From the NCBI GenBank assembly GCA_046350355.1, contig JAXMAN010000003.1, positions 248,001 to 312,000 of the forward strand: 64,000 nucleotides of DNA, in the 5' to 3' direction. The stretch's first letter is position 1; every line of letters begins with the position of its first letter. The position numbers and the translations under genes are program-made. The notes below the pieces were generated by a model, which searched no databases, was not told the origin of the DNA, and saw nothing but the letters and a program-made list of their open reading frames with translations. Origin of the DNA: UBA966 sp046350355 (GTDB taxonomy: Bacteria > Planctomycetota > Phycisphaerae > Phycisphaerales > SM1A02). Shown here one piece after another: positions 43,134 to 52,223 of the stretch.

Positions 43134-43263
43134 GATGCCGCTGCCCCAGCGCCCCCCTCCCAGCGGGGGGTGCGATTACACCCCGCCTCTTGCCTCCCGC
43201 GTCTCTGTCTTCTGCCTTCCAGCCCCCCGCCTCCCGCCTCCCCCCACGACCTACACTCGCCCC

Positions 43264-43761
43264 ATGCCCTACGCATCCAATGTCATCGGCGGCCTCAACA
43301 TCGCCCTCATGTACGCGGAGAACCTGACCAAGTCGATACCCGCGGACAAGTTCGCGCACTTCCCCGGCAAGGACATCGTCTGTCCGGCCTTCTACATCGG
43401 ACATCTCAGCCTCTACTCGGGCCGCGTGCTCGGCATGCTGCAGCGGCCCGAGCTCATCGTGCCCAACCCGGCCGGCTGGGACGACCGGTTCAAGGCGGGC
43501 GTCGAGGCGCAGCCCGGCGAGTATCCGAGCAAGGACGAGCTGCTGGGCCACTTCTTCACCGGCTACCGCGCGATCGCGAAGGCGCTGGAGACGGCGCCGG
43601 ACAGCGTCTTCGAACAGGACAACCCGGCCGAGGGGCGCATGAAGGAGATGTTCCCCAAGCTCGGCGGCGCGATCACCTTCCTGTGCATCGGCCACACGCA
43701 GATGCACCTGGGACAGATCAGCACCTGGCGCCGCGTCATGGGCCTGGGGAGCGCGATGTGA
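43264..43761 (+). CDS. DinB-family putative metal-dependent enzyme
   Basis: 165 residues. A four-helix bundle with the three expected metal-binding His positions: VCPAFYIGHLSLYSG in helix 2 and FLCIGHTQMHLGQISTWRRVMGLG in the last helix. DinB-like proteins (PF12867) include thiol transferases such as bacillithiol transferase; the substrate is not evident here. Its TGA overlaps the GTG start of the next gene (GTGA at 43758-43761), so this small enzyme and the first large exported paralog are translationally coupled. Confidence 0.82.
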   Translation: MPYASNVIGGLNIALMYAENLTKSIPADKFAHFPGKDIVCPAFYIGHLSLYSGRVLGMLQRPELIVPNPAGWDDRFKAGVEAQPGEYPSKDELLGHFFTGYRAIAKALETAPDSVFEQDNPAEGRMKEMFPKLGGAITFLCIGHTQMHLGQISTWRRVMGLGSAM

Positions 43762-46457
43762 TTCCGCGCCTGCGCCCGCTGCTGCGGTGGTGTGCGCTGG
43801 CCGTGGCGATCGCCGCGGCGTGCGTGCCCGCGCAGCGGGCGCAGGCGCAGTCCTACGACGCGATCGCGCAGATCCTGGCCTTCGACGGGTTTCCCGTCGA
43901 GCTGACCACGCCGCTGGAGCTGTCGGAGCTGCAGGAGCTGCTGGAGACGGCGCGCACGCAGCCGCCGCCGCAGGCGGTGATCGCGGCGTATGAGCAGTAC
44001 CTCGACGGGTGGGTCCGCGCGCGCCAGGCGATGGAGGCCGAACGCGCGCAGATGATGCGGCGCATGCCGCCACCGGGGCAGCTGAGCACGCGGTACTTCG
44101 AGCTCGACGCGGACGCGCAGCAGCTTTTCGCGCGCGCCGGCGCGGAGCGGACGCGGCTGGAGGATGCGCTCTTCGCGGCGATCGCCGCGGCGGGCCGCGA
44201 CGACGCCGCGCGCGCGGGCGTCGCGACGGCGCGCCAGCTTCGCCGCGCGGCGTGCCTGCGCGAGACGCTGCAGAACCTCCTGCCGGACGCGCCGACGCTC
44301 GCCTTCGCGGACATCGAGCAGCTCGTGACGCGGGTGGCCCACGCCGACCCGGCGGCGGCCGCGCGCGCGCACGCGGCGCTGGCGCCGCTCTTCGACGAAC
44401 GCGTGCAGTGCATGCGGCGCCTGGCCGACGACGTCGTCGCCGCGCGGCGTGCCGCGTGCGCGGCGGCGAAGAAGCGCGGGATCACGGTGCTGGATGTGAT
44501 TGAGGCGGCCGAGGGCGAGTTCATGCTCGTCGAGACGATGAACGGGCCGACCACGCCGGACCACGGCGCTGCGGGCGCGCCCGGGGCCGAGGCGCCCGCG
44601 TCGACGACGCCGTCGGGTGGCGCATCCGCGGCGGGCGCAAACGCCGCACCGTTTGCGGCGATTGCCGCGATCGCCGAGATCGACCGCATCCGCACGAAGG
44701 GCCTCGGCACGCTCACGCTCGAGCTGCTGCAGCGCCAGGTGCGCGCGTGCCGCGTCGCCGCGGATGCGCTGGGGGGAGAGCTGGGCACGGCCTTCTGGCT
44801 GCGCGTGCTGGGCGAATCGCCGTACACGCTCTGCGATCCGGAGCTCGGCGGCGGCGCCGGCAGCTTCGTCGAGCATCTCATGCGCCGCAAGCTCGACCCC
44901 GCGCGGCGCGACTGCCTGCGCGCGGCGTGGGCGCGCTGGCACGCGGAATGGACCGCGCGCGCGGTGCAGGCGCTCGATGCGACGGTCGCGAAGATGCGCA
45001 CCAGCGCGCGTGAGGGCGTCGCGTGGATCGACGACGACCTGCGCATCAGTGCGGACGCGCTCGAGCAGGAGTCGACGCAGTCCGCCAAGCGCGCCGTCGA
45101 GGGCTGCGGCGCGCGCTGGCGCAACGCGGACTCGGAGGACGAGCTCACGCCCGAGGAGATGGAGGCGATGCTCGAGGTGCCCGAGCCGAGCGTGCTCGAC
45201 GGGCTTCCCGGCGTCTCCACGCTGCGCGAGGCCTTCCGCCGGCAGAAGCAGTCGGAGGAGGAGGCCGCGGATCCCGACCTCGCCTTCGCGATGGACTCGC
45301 GCGAGCGCTCGCGCACGGCGATCGCGCCGCCGCCGGTCGCGCTCGATGCGCTGCGCGCGCAGCTCGTGGAGCTGGGATCGGACGACGCGGTGCTCGCGTC
45401 GCTCGAATCGCTGCACGGCGCGTACGCCGCGCGCTGGAGCGAGGAGGTCGCGCCGCTCGAGACCGCGGTCGCCGACGCGCGCTACGACTCGAGCGTCCCC
45501 GAGGCCGACGCCGCCTCGCGCCGTGCGGCGCTCGCCGCGGCGGCGCGCGCGGTCGACGGCTCGCTCTTCGCCGCGCTGCGCGCCGTGGCGGGGGAGTCGC
45601 GCGAGGCGCAGGAGGCGATCGCCGCGATCGAGCTCGCGCGCTCGCTGGGCGACGCGCGCGTCGAGGGCGATCCCTTCTATCCCGGCTGCGACGAGGCCAA
45701 CGGCGGGCTGCGCGTGAATCCGGTCGATGTCGTTCTCTCCGCGGAGATCGAGCCCGCCGCGCGCAAGGCCGCGCTGGCCGCGCTCGCGCCGCTGGTGCCG
45801 GGGCTGCGCGAGCGCCTCGCGGCGTATCACGAGTCGGGCGAGCGCGCCTCGCGGGAGCATGCGGTCGCGATGGCGCGCGTCGAGCTCGAGGAGGCCGTCA
45901 CCGCCGACGGCGACGCGGCGCTGCGGCGCCGCATGGATGCGATGCGCGAGGCGATCGCGGCCGCGGACGCGTACTGCGCGGATGCATCGCGCGCGATCGA
46001 CCAGGCATGCGCGGCCGCGGGTCCGCAGGCGGAGGCGGCGCTGCGCCGCGTCGCGCTGCGGCGGCGCTTCCCCTCGTTCTTCGTCGACGAGGCGATGGCG
46101 ATGCAGGTCGCGCAGGACCTCGCGGAGCGCGCGTCGGCCGACGCGGACGCGGTGCTGCGGATCGCCGCCGCGCTCGACCACTGGCGCGGCGTCGCCGCGA
46201 CGGCGCGCGAGCGGCTGATCGCCGTCTGCGGCCAGCGCATGGAGCCCTTCGACCCGGTGGCGATGTCCGCCTCCGCGGAGATCTCGGCCGCGCGCGAGCA
46301 GGCGATGCAGGCGCAGGCGCGCGAGGAATGCTGCCAGCGCGCGCTGCGCCAGGTCGCGGTGGAGCTGCTGCGCAATGCGGTCCCGGCGCCGGCGGCCGCG
46401 GGCAGCCGCAAGTTCGCCGCGATGGCGGCGCGCGCGGGCCTGGTGCCGGAGCCGTGA
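43758..46457 (+). CDS. Large exported helical protein, paralog 1 of 3 (unknown family)
   Basis: 899 residues from a GTG overlapping the dinB stop. The signal peptide ends near AQRAQAQ (about 30). The body is almost entirely helical and Ala/Arg/Glu-rich. Landmarks shared with the next two genes: AYEQYLDGW (77-85), RYFELDADAQ followed by AERTRLEDALF, a CLRAAWARWHAEW block, LGDARVEGDPFYPGC with NPVDVVLS, RRFPSFFVDEAMAMQVAQDLA near 770, and a C-terminal LRNAVPAPAAAGSRKF. An Ala/Gly/Thr-rich linker lies near 260-300. I recognise no known domain. The location is periplasmic or surface by the signal peptide. Confidence 0.82.
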   Translation: MIPRLRPLLRWCALAVAIAAACVPAQRAQAQSYDAIAQILAFDGFPVELTTPLELSELQELLETARTQPPPQAVIAAYEQYLDGWVRARQAMEAERAQMMRRMPPPGQLSTRYFELDADAQQLFARAGAERTRLEDALFAAIAAAGRDDAARAGVATARQLRRAACLRETLQNLLPDAPTLAFADIEQLVTRVAHADPAAAARAHAALAPLFDERVQCMRRLADDVVAARRAACAAAKKRGITVLDVIEAAEGEFMLVETMNGPTTPDHGAAGAPGAEAPASTTPSGGASAAGANAAPFAAIAAIAEIDRIRTKGLGTLTLELLQRQVRACRVAADALGGELGTAFWLRVLGESPYTLCDPELGGGAGSFVEHLMRRKLDPARRDCLRAAWARWHAEWTARAVQALDATVAKMRTSAREGVAWIDDDLRISADALEQESTQSAKRAVEGCGARWRNADSEDELTPEEMEAMLEVPEPSVLDGLPGVSTLREAFRRQKQSEEEAADPDLAFAMDSRERSRTAIAPPPVALDALRAQLVELGSDDAVLASLESLHGAYAARWSEEVAPLETAVADARYDSSVPEADAASRRAALAAAARAVDGSLFAALRAVAGESREAQEAIAAIELARSLGDARVEGDPFYPGCDEANGGLRVNPVDVVLSAEIEPAARKAALAALAPLVPGLRERLAAYHESGERASREHAVAMARVELEEAVTADGDAALRRRMDAMREAIAAADAYCADASRAIDQACAAAGPQAEAALRRVALRRRFPSFFVDEAMAMQVAQDLAERASADADAVLRIAAALDHWRGVAATARERLIAVCGQRMEPFDPVAMSASAEISAAREQAMQAQAREECCQRALRQVAVELLRNAVPAPAAAGSRKFAAMAARAGLVPEP

Positions 46458-46617
46458 CGGCGCGGCGCGGGCACTAGCATCCGCGAAGCATGCGGGGAAC
46501 CGGAACGAATGAAGTGCGGATGGGCGCGCGGGTGGGCGGCGTGGTGGGCCGCTGCTTCCGCGCGCTGGAAGCCCGCGCGTGGGATGGGCCGTTGGAGACG
46601 GAGGAGGGCGCGTTTCG

Positions 46618-49230
46618 ATGAGGTGCCTGCGGACCGGAGACCGTCGACGGATCGTGCAATCGCTCGCCCGCGTGCGATCGCTCCTGATCCTGCTCGCGTG
46701 CGCCGCGGCGTTTGTGGCTCTGCCCGTCGCGCGTGGCCAGGAGCTGGGCGTGATCATCCAGGGGCGCAGCCGGGGGATGGTGTGCAAGCACGAGCTCGCC
46801 GGGCCGATGCTGCTCGCGGAGGCGCTGGACCGGCTGCGCGCGAGCGGCGCGCGGGTGCCGATCGGACGCGCGCTCGATGCGTACGAGGCGTACCTCGAGG
46901 ATTGGTCGCGGCTTCGGGCGCGGGTGGACGAACGCTGCATCGCGCTGCTGGAGGGCTGGCCGCCGCAGCCGCCGCGATCGCTCTACGAGCTCGATCCTCC
47001 GGGACGTCGCATCGCCGAGGACGCCGCGCGGGACCGCGAGCGGATCGAGGAGCAGTACTTCGACGCCTGCGCGGCCGCGGTGGACGAGCCGGGCCGCCCC
47101 GCGGTCGATACAGCGCGGCAGGCGCATCGGCTGTATCGCGCCAGGCAGCGCGAGGCGGACTTCGACAGCGCGCTCGGCAACGACAACCTGGTGCTCGACT
47201 TCGACCGGCTCATGCTCCGCGCCGCCGGGCGCGATGCGACGGCGCTCGCCCGCGCGCGCGACGCGTTCGCGCCGCTGCGTACGGAGCTGACGCGCGCCTT
47301 GGAGCGGATCGCGCAGACGCAGGCGAAGGCCGCCCGCGCGGCGCGCGCGCTCTGCAATGCGCACGGCATCGGCAACGCGGAGCTTTCGAGCGGGACCCGC
47401 GCGGGCGCGCCGATCGATCGGGCGACGCTGGACGAGATCGCGCGTGCCCGCCTGCGTGGCGTGGGCGTGCCCGCGGCCGCCTACCTGAAGGCGCAGGCGC
47501 AGGCGCTACGCACGGTTGCCGACGCGCTCGGCGACGAGTGCGCACGTCGCTTCTGGGGCATGGCGCTGCGGGAACTGAACCTCGCGAACCTCTGGGGTGG
47601 CGAGGATGGGTATTGCTCGATCGTCGTCGACGTGCTTGGCCGCCCGGCCACGACCGCGCAGCAGCGCGCCTGCGTGCGCGAAGCGTGGAGTCGGTGGCAG
47701 GCCGAGTGGATCGGCCGAGCGACGGAGCAGCTGCAGCGGGGCTGCGCCGGACTCGGGGAGCAGGAGGGCGCCGAGATCGAGGAAGTGGTCCTGCAGTTTC
47801 GAAGTCCCTTCGTTGACTTCTCGGAGGATGCCGGGAATTCGCTCGATGCCGCCCTGCGCGCCTGCGGCGCGACGTGGGAACGCGACGGCGTCGCGCGCAC
47901 CGATGAGCAGCGCCGTGCGCTCCGGGACGCAGCCTGGAGCGGGGAGGGCGTTCCCTCGCTGGTGGGCCTCGAGGAGGAGGTGCGCCGCTGGAAGGAGGCG
48001 CGTTCCGGCACTGCGGAGCAGTTCAATGAATGGGTGGAGCTGGACGGTCCCGCGCGCGGCGAGCGCCTCGCGCAGGCATGGATTGGCGCGCCGCCGATGG
48101 ACCGCTCGGCGCTCCGGCAGCGATTGACGCAGCTGGACGCCGGCGCCGCGGCGCTGGCGGCGCTCGACGCGATCCATGCCGACTACCTCGCCCGCTGGGA
48201 GCGCGAGGTCGCCGCGCTGGAGCCCGCGCCGCCTGCCGCGCCGGCGCACCCCCCGCAGGAGCCCGAGACGAAGCCCGCCGACCACTCGCAACTCCGTCGG
48301 GAGTACCTCGACGCCGCCGAGCGCGTCGACGCCAGCCTCTTCGCGGCGCTGCGTGCCGTCGGCGCGCGCGCGGAGGCCATCGACGTCCTTGAAGCGGCGC
48401 GCTGGCTGGGCGACGCGCGTGTCGAGTCGGAGGAGTTCAAGCCCGGATGCGCCGCCGAGCTGGGCGGACTGCCGCTCAATCCGGTCGAGGCGGTCCTCGA
48501 ATCGACGCTGCAGCCTGCCGATCGCGACGCGGCGCTGCGCGCGCTCCTGCCGCTCGTGCCGGCGATGCGTGGCGCCGTGCGTGAATGGCGCCTCGCGTCC
48601 GCGGCGGCGTGCGACCGGTGGCTTGGGGAGTACGCCTGGCTGTGGAGTCTTCGGCCGACCGCCACGATCGACCCCGAAGTGCGCAGCGCGTGCGCGGAGC
48701 GCACGAAACGCGCCTTCGACGGCGTGCTCGCCTGCGATGCGCAGGCGCAGTCGGCGCTTGCGCGGGCGTGCGCGGCGCTCCGCGAGCCGGGCGCGGCGGC
48801 GCTCGTCGGCAGCGCGGACCGGCAGCGATTCCCGCAGTATTTCCGCAGAGAGACGCTCCTCTCCGGGGTGGTCAAGGACCTGGCGGACGGCATGTCCACG
48901 AATCCCGAGGGCGTCCTGCGCATGAGCGACGCGTTCCTGCGCTGGGCGCGGCTGGCCGCGGCGTCGAGCGAGCGGATGGTGGGGGCGAGCAGCGTCCGCC
49001 CACCGATCACCTGGGAACAGGATGCGACGTTTCGCGATTGGAGGGCGCGGCGTGCCGCCTCCGCCGCGGTGACGCGTGAGACGTGCGTGCAGCGGGAGTT
49101 GCTCGCGTTGGGCATCGAACGCCTGCGCGAGGTCGTGCCCCCGGAGTCGCTCGCGAAGAGCCGCCGGTTCCGCGCGATCGACCGTCTGTACGGCGTCCCG
49201 GACTTCTCCAGTCCTGAGGGCGCTCCCTGA
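46618..49230 (+). CDS. Large exported helical protein, paralog 2 of 3
   Basis: 870 residues from the ATG at 46618, with GAGGAGG 10-16 bases upstream. The signal peptide ends near VARGQ (40). Same order of landmarks as paralog 1: AYEAYLEDW, LYELDPPGRR, RERIEEQYFDAC, TTAQQRACVREAWSRWQAEW, LRACGATW, LDAIHADYLARWEREV, LGDARVESEEFKPGC, NPVEAVLES, RQRFPQYFRRE, NPEGVLRMS and VVPPESLAKSRRF. Conserved Cys residues fall in the same places, suggesting disulfides. A Pro-rich linker is near 540-560. Sequence identity to paralog 1 is moderate, so the duplication is old. Confidence 0.82.
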   Translation: MRCLRTGDRRRIVQSLARVRSLLILLACAAAFVALPVARGQELGVIIQGRSRGMVCKHELAGPMLLAEALDRLRASGARVPIGRALDAYEAYLEDWSRLRARVDERCIALLEGWPPQPPRSLYELDPPGRRIAEDAARDRERIEEQYFDACAAAVDEPGRPAVDTARQAHRLYRARQREADFDSALGNDNLVLDFDRLMLRAAGRDATALARARDAFAPLRTELTRALERIAQTQAKAARAARALCNAHGIGNAELSSGTRAGAPIDRATLDEIARARLRGVGVPAAAYLKAQAQALRTVADALGDECARRFWGMALRELNLANLWGGEDGYCSIVVDVLGRPATTAQQRACVREAWSRWQAEWIGRATEQLQRGCAGLGEQEGAEIEEVVLQFRSPFVDFSEDAGNSLDAALRACGATWERDGVARTDEQRRALRDAAWSGEGVPSLVGLEEEVRRWKEARSGTAEQFNEWVELDGPARGERLAQAWIGAPPMDRSALRQRLTQLDAGAAALAALDAIHADYLARWEREVAALEPAPPAAPAHPPQEPETKPADHSQLRREYLDAAERVDASLFAALRAVGARAEAIDVLEAARWLGDARVESEEFKPGCAAELGGLPLNPVEAVLESTLQPADRDAALRALLPLVPAMRGAVREWRLASAAACDRWLGEYAWLWSLRPTATIDPEVRSACAERTKRAFDGVLACDAQAQSALARACAALREPGAAALVGSADRQRFPQYFRRETLLSGVVKDLADGMSTNPEGVLRMSDAFLRWARLAAASSERMVGASSVRPPITWEQDATFRDWRARRAASAAVTRETCVQRELLALGIERLREVVPPESLAKSRRFRAIDRLYGVPDFSSPEGAP

Positions 49231-49309
49231 AGCATCTCCGGGGACGCGGGCGCCGCCTTCGTAAGGGCTGCGGTGAGTGTACTACGCCCGACACCTCTAC
49301 ACTTGAGCC

Positions 49310-51220
49310 ATGTCCGGCGAGCATCGGCGTCCCGGTGGATCAAGTCCGAGGACGCGGCGCGTGCCGAGCCTCGAGGCGGCCCTCCTCTGCGGACTCCTCG
49401 CAGCGCTGGTCTCGCCTGTGCAGGCGCAGGTCTTGGGGGAGGTCAGTTTTGGCGGGCTCGGGGGCGTCGGGCGGGTCGAGATCGAGCACGAACTCTCGGA
49501 GCCGCTTTCCTTGCCGGAGGTTGCGATGTGCTTCGAGGTCGCGGGGGCGCGGGACCTGATTCCCGGATGGCTCGATGCCTACGAGACCTACCTGGGTCGT
49601 TGGCTGGAAGCTCGCGCACGAGTTGATGCAGAGTGCTTCGCCCTCGAGGACGCCGCCGGGGATGCGCGCCGGATCCCGCTCTTCGAGCTCGATCCTCCCG
49701 CGCGCGAACTCGGCGCGGCGGCGGCGCGCGAGCGGGAACGCGTCGAGGACGCCCTTTTCGCGGACTGCGCTGCCTCGGTCGATGACTCGTGCCGCGCACG
49801 CGTCGAGGCGGCGCGGCAGGTATGGCAGCTTCGACGGGCGATGCTCCGACAGTCTGCGGACGATCGTTCCACTTTGCTCGGCGTGACGGCATCAAGCATC
49901 CTGCTGCGTGACATCGACGGAGTGATCCTGCGCGTGGCGGAGGGGGACGCGGCAGCGCTCGCTCGCGCGGAGGTCGCCCTCGCGCCGCTGCGCCCGGCAT
50001 TGGTCCGGGCATTGGAGCGACGCTCCGAAGCGGATGCCATGGCCCTGCACGAAGCGCGCTCGATGTACGAGGCGCGCTGCGCCCAGCTGCGCGCGAGTGG
50101 CGTGCAGGTCGCGGACGAGCCGACGCTGGAATCGGAGGACGATCCGATCGCTCGCCGGCGACTGCGGGGGCTTTGCGCGCCGACGGTGGAGTGGGTGCGC
50201 CTCCAGTGGCGTGCGTTGAACGAAGCCGCTGCTGCGATGGGTGGCGAGCCCGGGCGCCGGCTCATGGAGTGCGCGGTGGAGTTCTTCGGCCCGTTCCACC
50301 GGTCGGGATCGCCTGAAGAGGCGGCGCTCGATGTCGCCGAGATCCTCGGTGCGCCGACGACCACCGCGCAGCAACGCGCTTGTGTCCTCGAGACATGGAT
50401 GCGCTGGCGCACTCGTCGCATCGAGCGGATGCGGGCGCTCTGCGACCAGGCCTGCCGCGCCCTTCCGCAGGAGTGCGACGGCGGTTCGTGGTCCGTCGTG
50501 CAACTGCTTGAGGCGCACTTCCAAGGACTCGATCCGGAGTACAACGAGCGCCTCAAGGAGGCGCTGCGCGCGTGCGGCGTGGAGTGGAGCGCCGACGGTG
50601 TTTCGCGCACCGATCTGGAGCTCAAGCGACTGGAGGAACGCCCCGAATGGCGCGCCGAGCTTGTCGGGGCGGTCCCCGGGCTGCAGCAGGCGACTCGGGT
50701 GCTTCTCGGCGGCGACGAAGCAGGCTCCGGTCCGTCGGCGGAATCGCTGGACCGGCTGTTCGATGAACTCTCCGCGCCTCCGCCTGGCCCGGAGTCCGTG
50801 GATCCCAGGATCCTCCTTCTCGGGACGAAGCGGCAGCGCTTTGCCGATTTCCTGCGTGACGAGCGGGCGGTGACGCGCGTCGAGGACGAGCTGGTTCGGG
50901 TCCTGGCCGACAACCCGCTGGCGGTGCTGCGGATGTCGCTGGCGATGAAGCGGTGGAGGGATTGCTCGAACGCATCGATCCTGCGGGTGGCGGAAGCGGA
51001 ACTCGCGACCCCGGCTCCCGATGCCGCGCGGGACCGTGGACGCCTGTCGACGCTGCGCGCCCGGGATGAGCGATTCCAGCGGGCATTGCAGCGGGTGCTG
51101 ATTGAGCGGCTCCGCGCGGGCCTCCCTGCGGATGCGCTCGCCCGCAGCCGGAGCTTCCGCGCGCTTGAGCATGGCTGGACGCGGGACGACGCAGAGGTCT
51201 CACTCGCGGCGCCGCGCTAG
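49310..51220 (+). CDS. Large exported helical protein, paralog 3 of 3, shortened
   Basis: 636 residues from the ATG at 49310. The signal peptide ends near PVQAQ (39-40). AYETYLGRW, LFELDPPARE, RERVEDALFADC, TTAQQRACVLETWMRW and LRACGVEW match paralog 2. The next landmark is already KRQRFADFLRDE followed by NPLAVLRMS and LPADALARSRSF. The block with 'LGDARVE...PGC...NPVE' is missing, an internal loss of about 220 residues. Base composition appears less GC-extreme than paralog 1. It is closest to paralog 2 in wording, so a second duplication from paralog 2 with deletion is the simplest history. Confidence 0.82.
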   Translation: MSGEHRRPGGSSPRTRRVPSLEAALLCGLLAALVSPVQAQVLGEVSFGGLGGVGRVEIEHELSEPLSLPEVAMCFEVAGARDLIPGWLDAYETYLGRWLEARARVDAECFALEDAAGDARRIPLFELDPPARELGAAAARERERVEDALFADCAASVDDSCRARVEAARQVWQLRRAMLRQSADDRSTLLGVTASSILLRDIDGVILRVAEGDAAALARAEVALAPLRPALVRALERRSEADAMALHEARSMYEARCAQLRASGVQVADEPTLESEDDPIARRRLRGLCAPTVEWVRLQWRALNEAAAAMGGEPGRRLMECAVEFFGPFHRSGSPEEAALDVAEILGAPTTTAQQRACVLETWMRWRTRRIERMRALCDQACRALPQECDGGSWSVVQLLEAHFQGLDPEYNERLKEALRACGVEWSADGVSRTDLELKRLEERPEWRAELVGAVPGLQQATRVLLGGDEAGSGPSAESLDRLFDELSAPPPGPESVDPRILLLGTKRQRFADFLRDERAVTRVEDELVRVLADNPLAVLRMSLAMKRWRDCSNASILRVAEAELATPAPDAARDRGRLSTLRARDERFQRALQRVLIERLRAGLPADALARSRSFRALEHGWTRDDAEVSLAAPR

Positions 51221-51282
51221 CGGGCTGGTCGCCTGCTCGCGCACCCGACGCCCGCCGCCGCCCCTCCCTATCCTCCGCCCCC

Positions 51283-52065
51283 ATGACCCCCTACCTCAGC
51301 GAGTTCATCGGCACCGCGGTCCTCGTCTTCCTCGGCAACGCGGTCGTCGCGAACGTGCTGCTGCGGCGCACCAAGGGGCGCGACTCGGGATGGATCGTGA
51401 TCGCGACGGGATGGGCGATGGCGGTCTTCGTCGGCGTCGTCGTCGCGGGCGCGAGCGGGGCGCACCTGAATCCCGCGGTGACGATCGCGCTGTGGGCCGA
51501 CGGCACCTTCGCCGCGAACCTGGTGCCGGGCTACATCATCGCGCAGATGGCGGGCGCGATGGCGGGCGCGTTCCTCGTCTTCCTGCAGTTCCTGCCGCAC
51601 TGGGGCATCACCGAGGACGCGGGCGCGAAGCTCGCGTGCTTCTCGACGGGACCCGGCGTGCGCGCGCCGCTCTCGAACATGGTCGCGGAGGCGCTCTCGA
51701 CCTTCGTCTTCGTGCTCGCGGTGCTCATGCTGGTCGACTCGCCGTGGGCGAAGTCGGCGGGCATCCACGCGCCCGACGCGCCGGCGGCGGACCCGACGCT
51801 CCTGTGGTCGATGAAGGTCGCCGACGGACGCTGGGCGCCGATGGTCGTGGCCGCCACCTTCTGGGGGGTCGGCCTGGGCGCGGGCGGCACGACGGGCTTC
51901 GCGATGAACCCGGCGCGCGACCTCGGACCCCGCCTGATGCACGCGATTCTGCCCATTTCCGGCAAGGGAAACAGCGACTGGGGCTACGCCTGGGTGCCGG
52001 TCGTCGGCCCCATCCTCGGCGCGCTGCTGGCCGTGGCGGTCCGCATGGGCCTCGCCCACGGATAG
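51283..52065 (+). CDS. glpF: GlpF-like aquaglyceroporin (MIP family)
   Basis: 260 residues with six membrane helices and two half-helix NPA loops: SGAHLNPAVTIAL (about 63) and GFAMNPARDLGPR (about 208). Asp after the second NPAR marks glycerol facilitators rather than water-only channels. EFIGTAVLVFLGNAVVANVLL is the family start. It allows glycerol and small neutral solutes through the inner membrane. No glpK or glpD is adjacent, so physiological substrate is inferred. Confidence 0.92.
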   Translation: MTPYLSEFIGTAVLVFLGNAVVANVLLRRTKGRDSGWIVIATGWAMAVFVGVVVAGASGAHLNPAVTIALWADGTFAANLVPGYIIAQMAGAMAGAFLVFLQFLPHWGITEDAGAKLACFSTGPGVRAPLSNMVAEALSTFVFVLAVLMLVDSPWAKSAGIHAPDAPAADPTLLWSMKVADGRWAPMVVAATFWGVGLGAGGTTGFAMNPARDLGPRLMHAILPISGKGNSDWGYAWVPVVGPILGALLAVAVRMGLAHG

Positions 52066-52087
52066 CACGCCGCGGACCTGCGGGCGC

Positions 52088-52136
52088 TTTCACATGTCGC
52101 CGTCGGGGGTGAAACATTTGCTTGATCTGCGCAGAT
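52088..52136. promoter_or_regulatory. Candidate operator sites before the first LuxR-type gene
   Basis: TTTCAC (52088-52093) and GTGAAA (52109-52114) form a six-base inverted repeat with a 15-base gap. Just beyond, ATCTGCGCAGAT (52125-52136) is a perfect 12-base palindrome. Both lie about 90-135 bases before the ATG at 52224. Sites of this size suit dimeric regulators, possibly the encoded protein itself. No binding data are available. Confidence 0.35.
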
Positions 52137-52223
52137 GCGGTGGCATGATGGCCCTGCCTGAGGTTGTGTGTGGGCGTTGGTTCGTCCGCACGGTGGGGGG
52201 TGTGGAGTTTCCCGCCTGCAGTC

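Larger units (their letters stand above)
42658..43263. other. 606-base non-coding region with large inverted repeat
   Basis: This is the only gap above 300 bases. It holds two inverted 126-base arms (42717-42842 and 43008-43133) around a 165-base spacer. The left flank is purine-rich (AAGGCAGAGAAGCAGGGGG) and the right flank is its loose pyrimidine-rich complement (TCTGTCTTCTGCCTT near 43210-43224), so the symmetry may extend beyond the arms. Frames through the region are open only because of base composition; none has a family-like product. Confidence 0.7.

Noticed and set aside
43563..46940. Very long minus-strand open frame (1125 codons) opposite the first exported paralog
   Set aside because: The plus-strand gene has a signal peptide, coupled start and paralogs downstream. 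The minus-strand reading is Arg/His-rich with no domain, typical of the antisense of a GC-rich gene.
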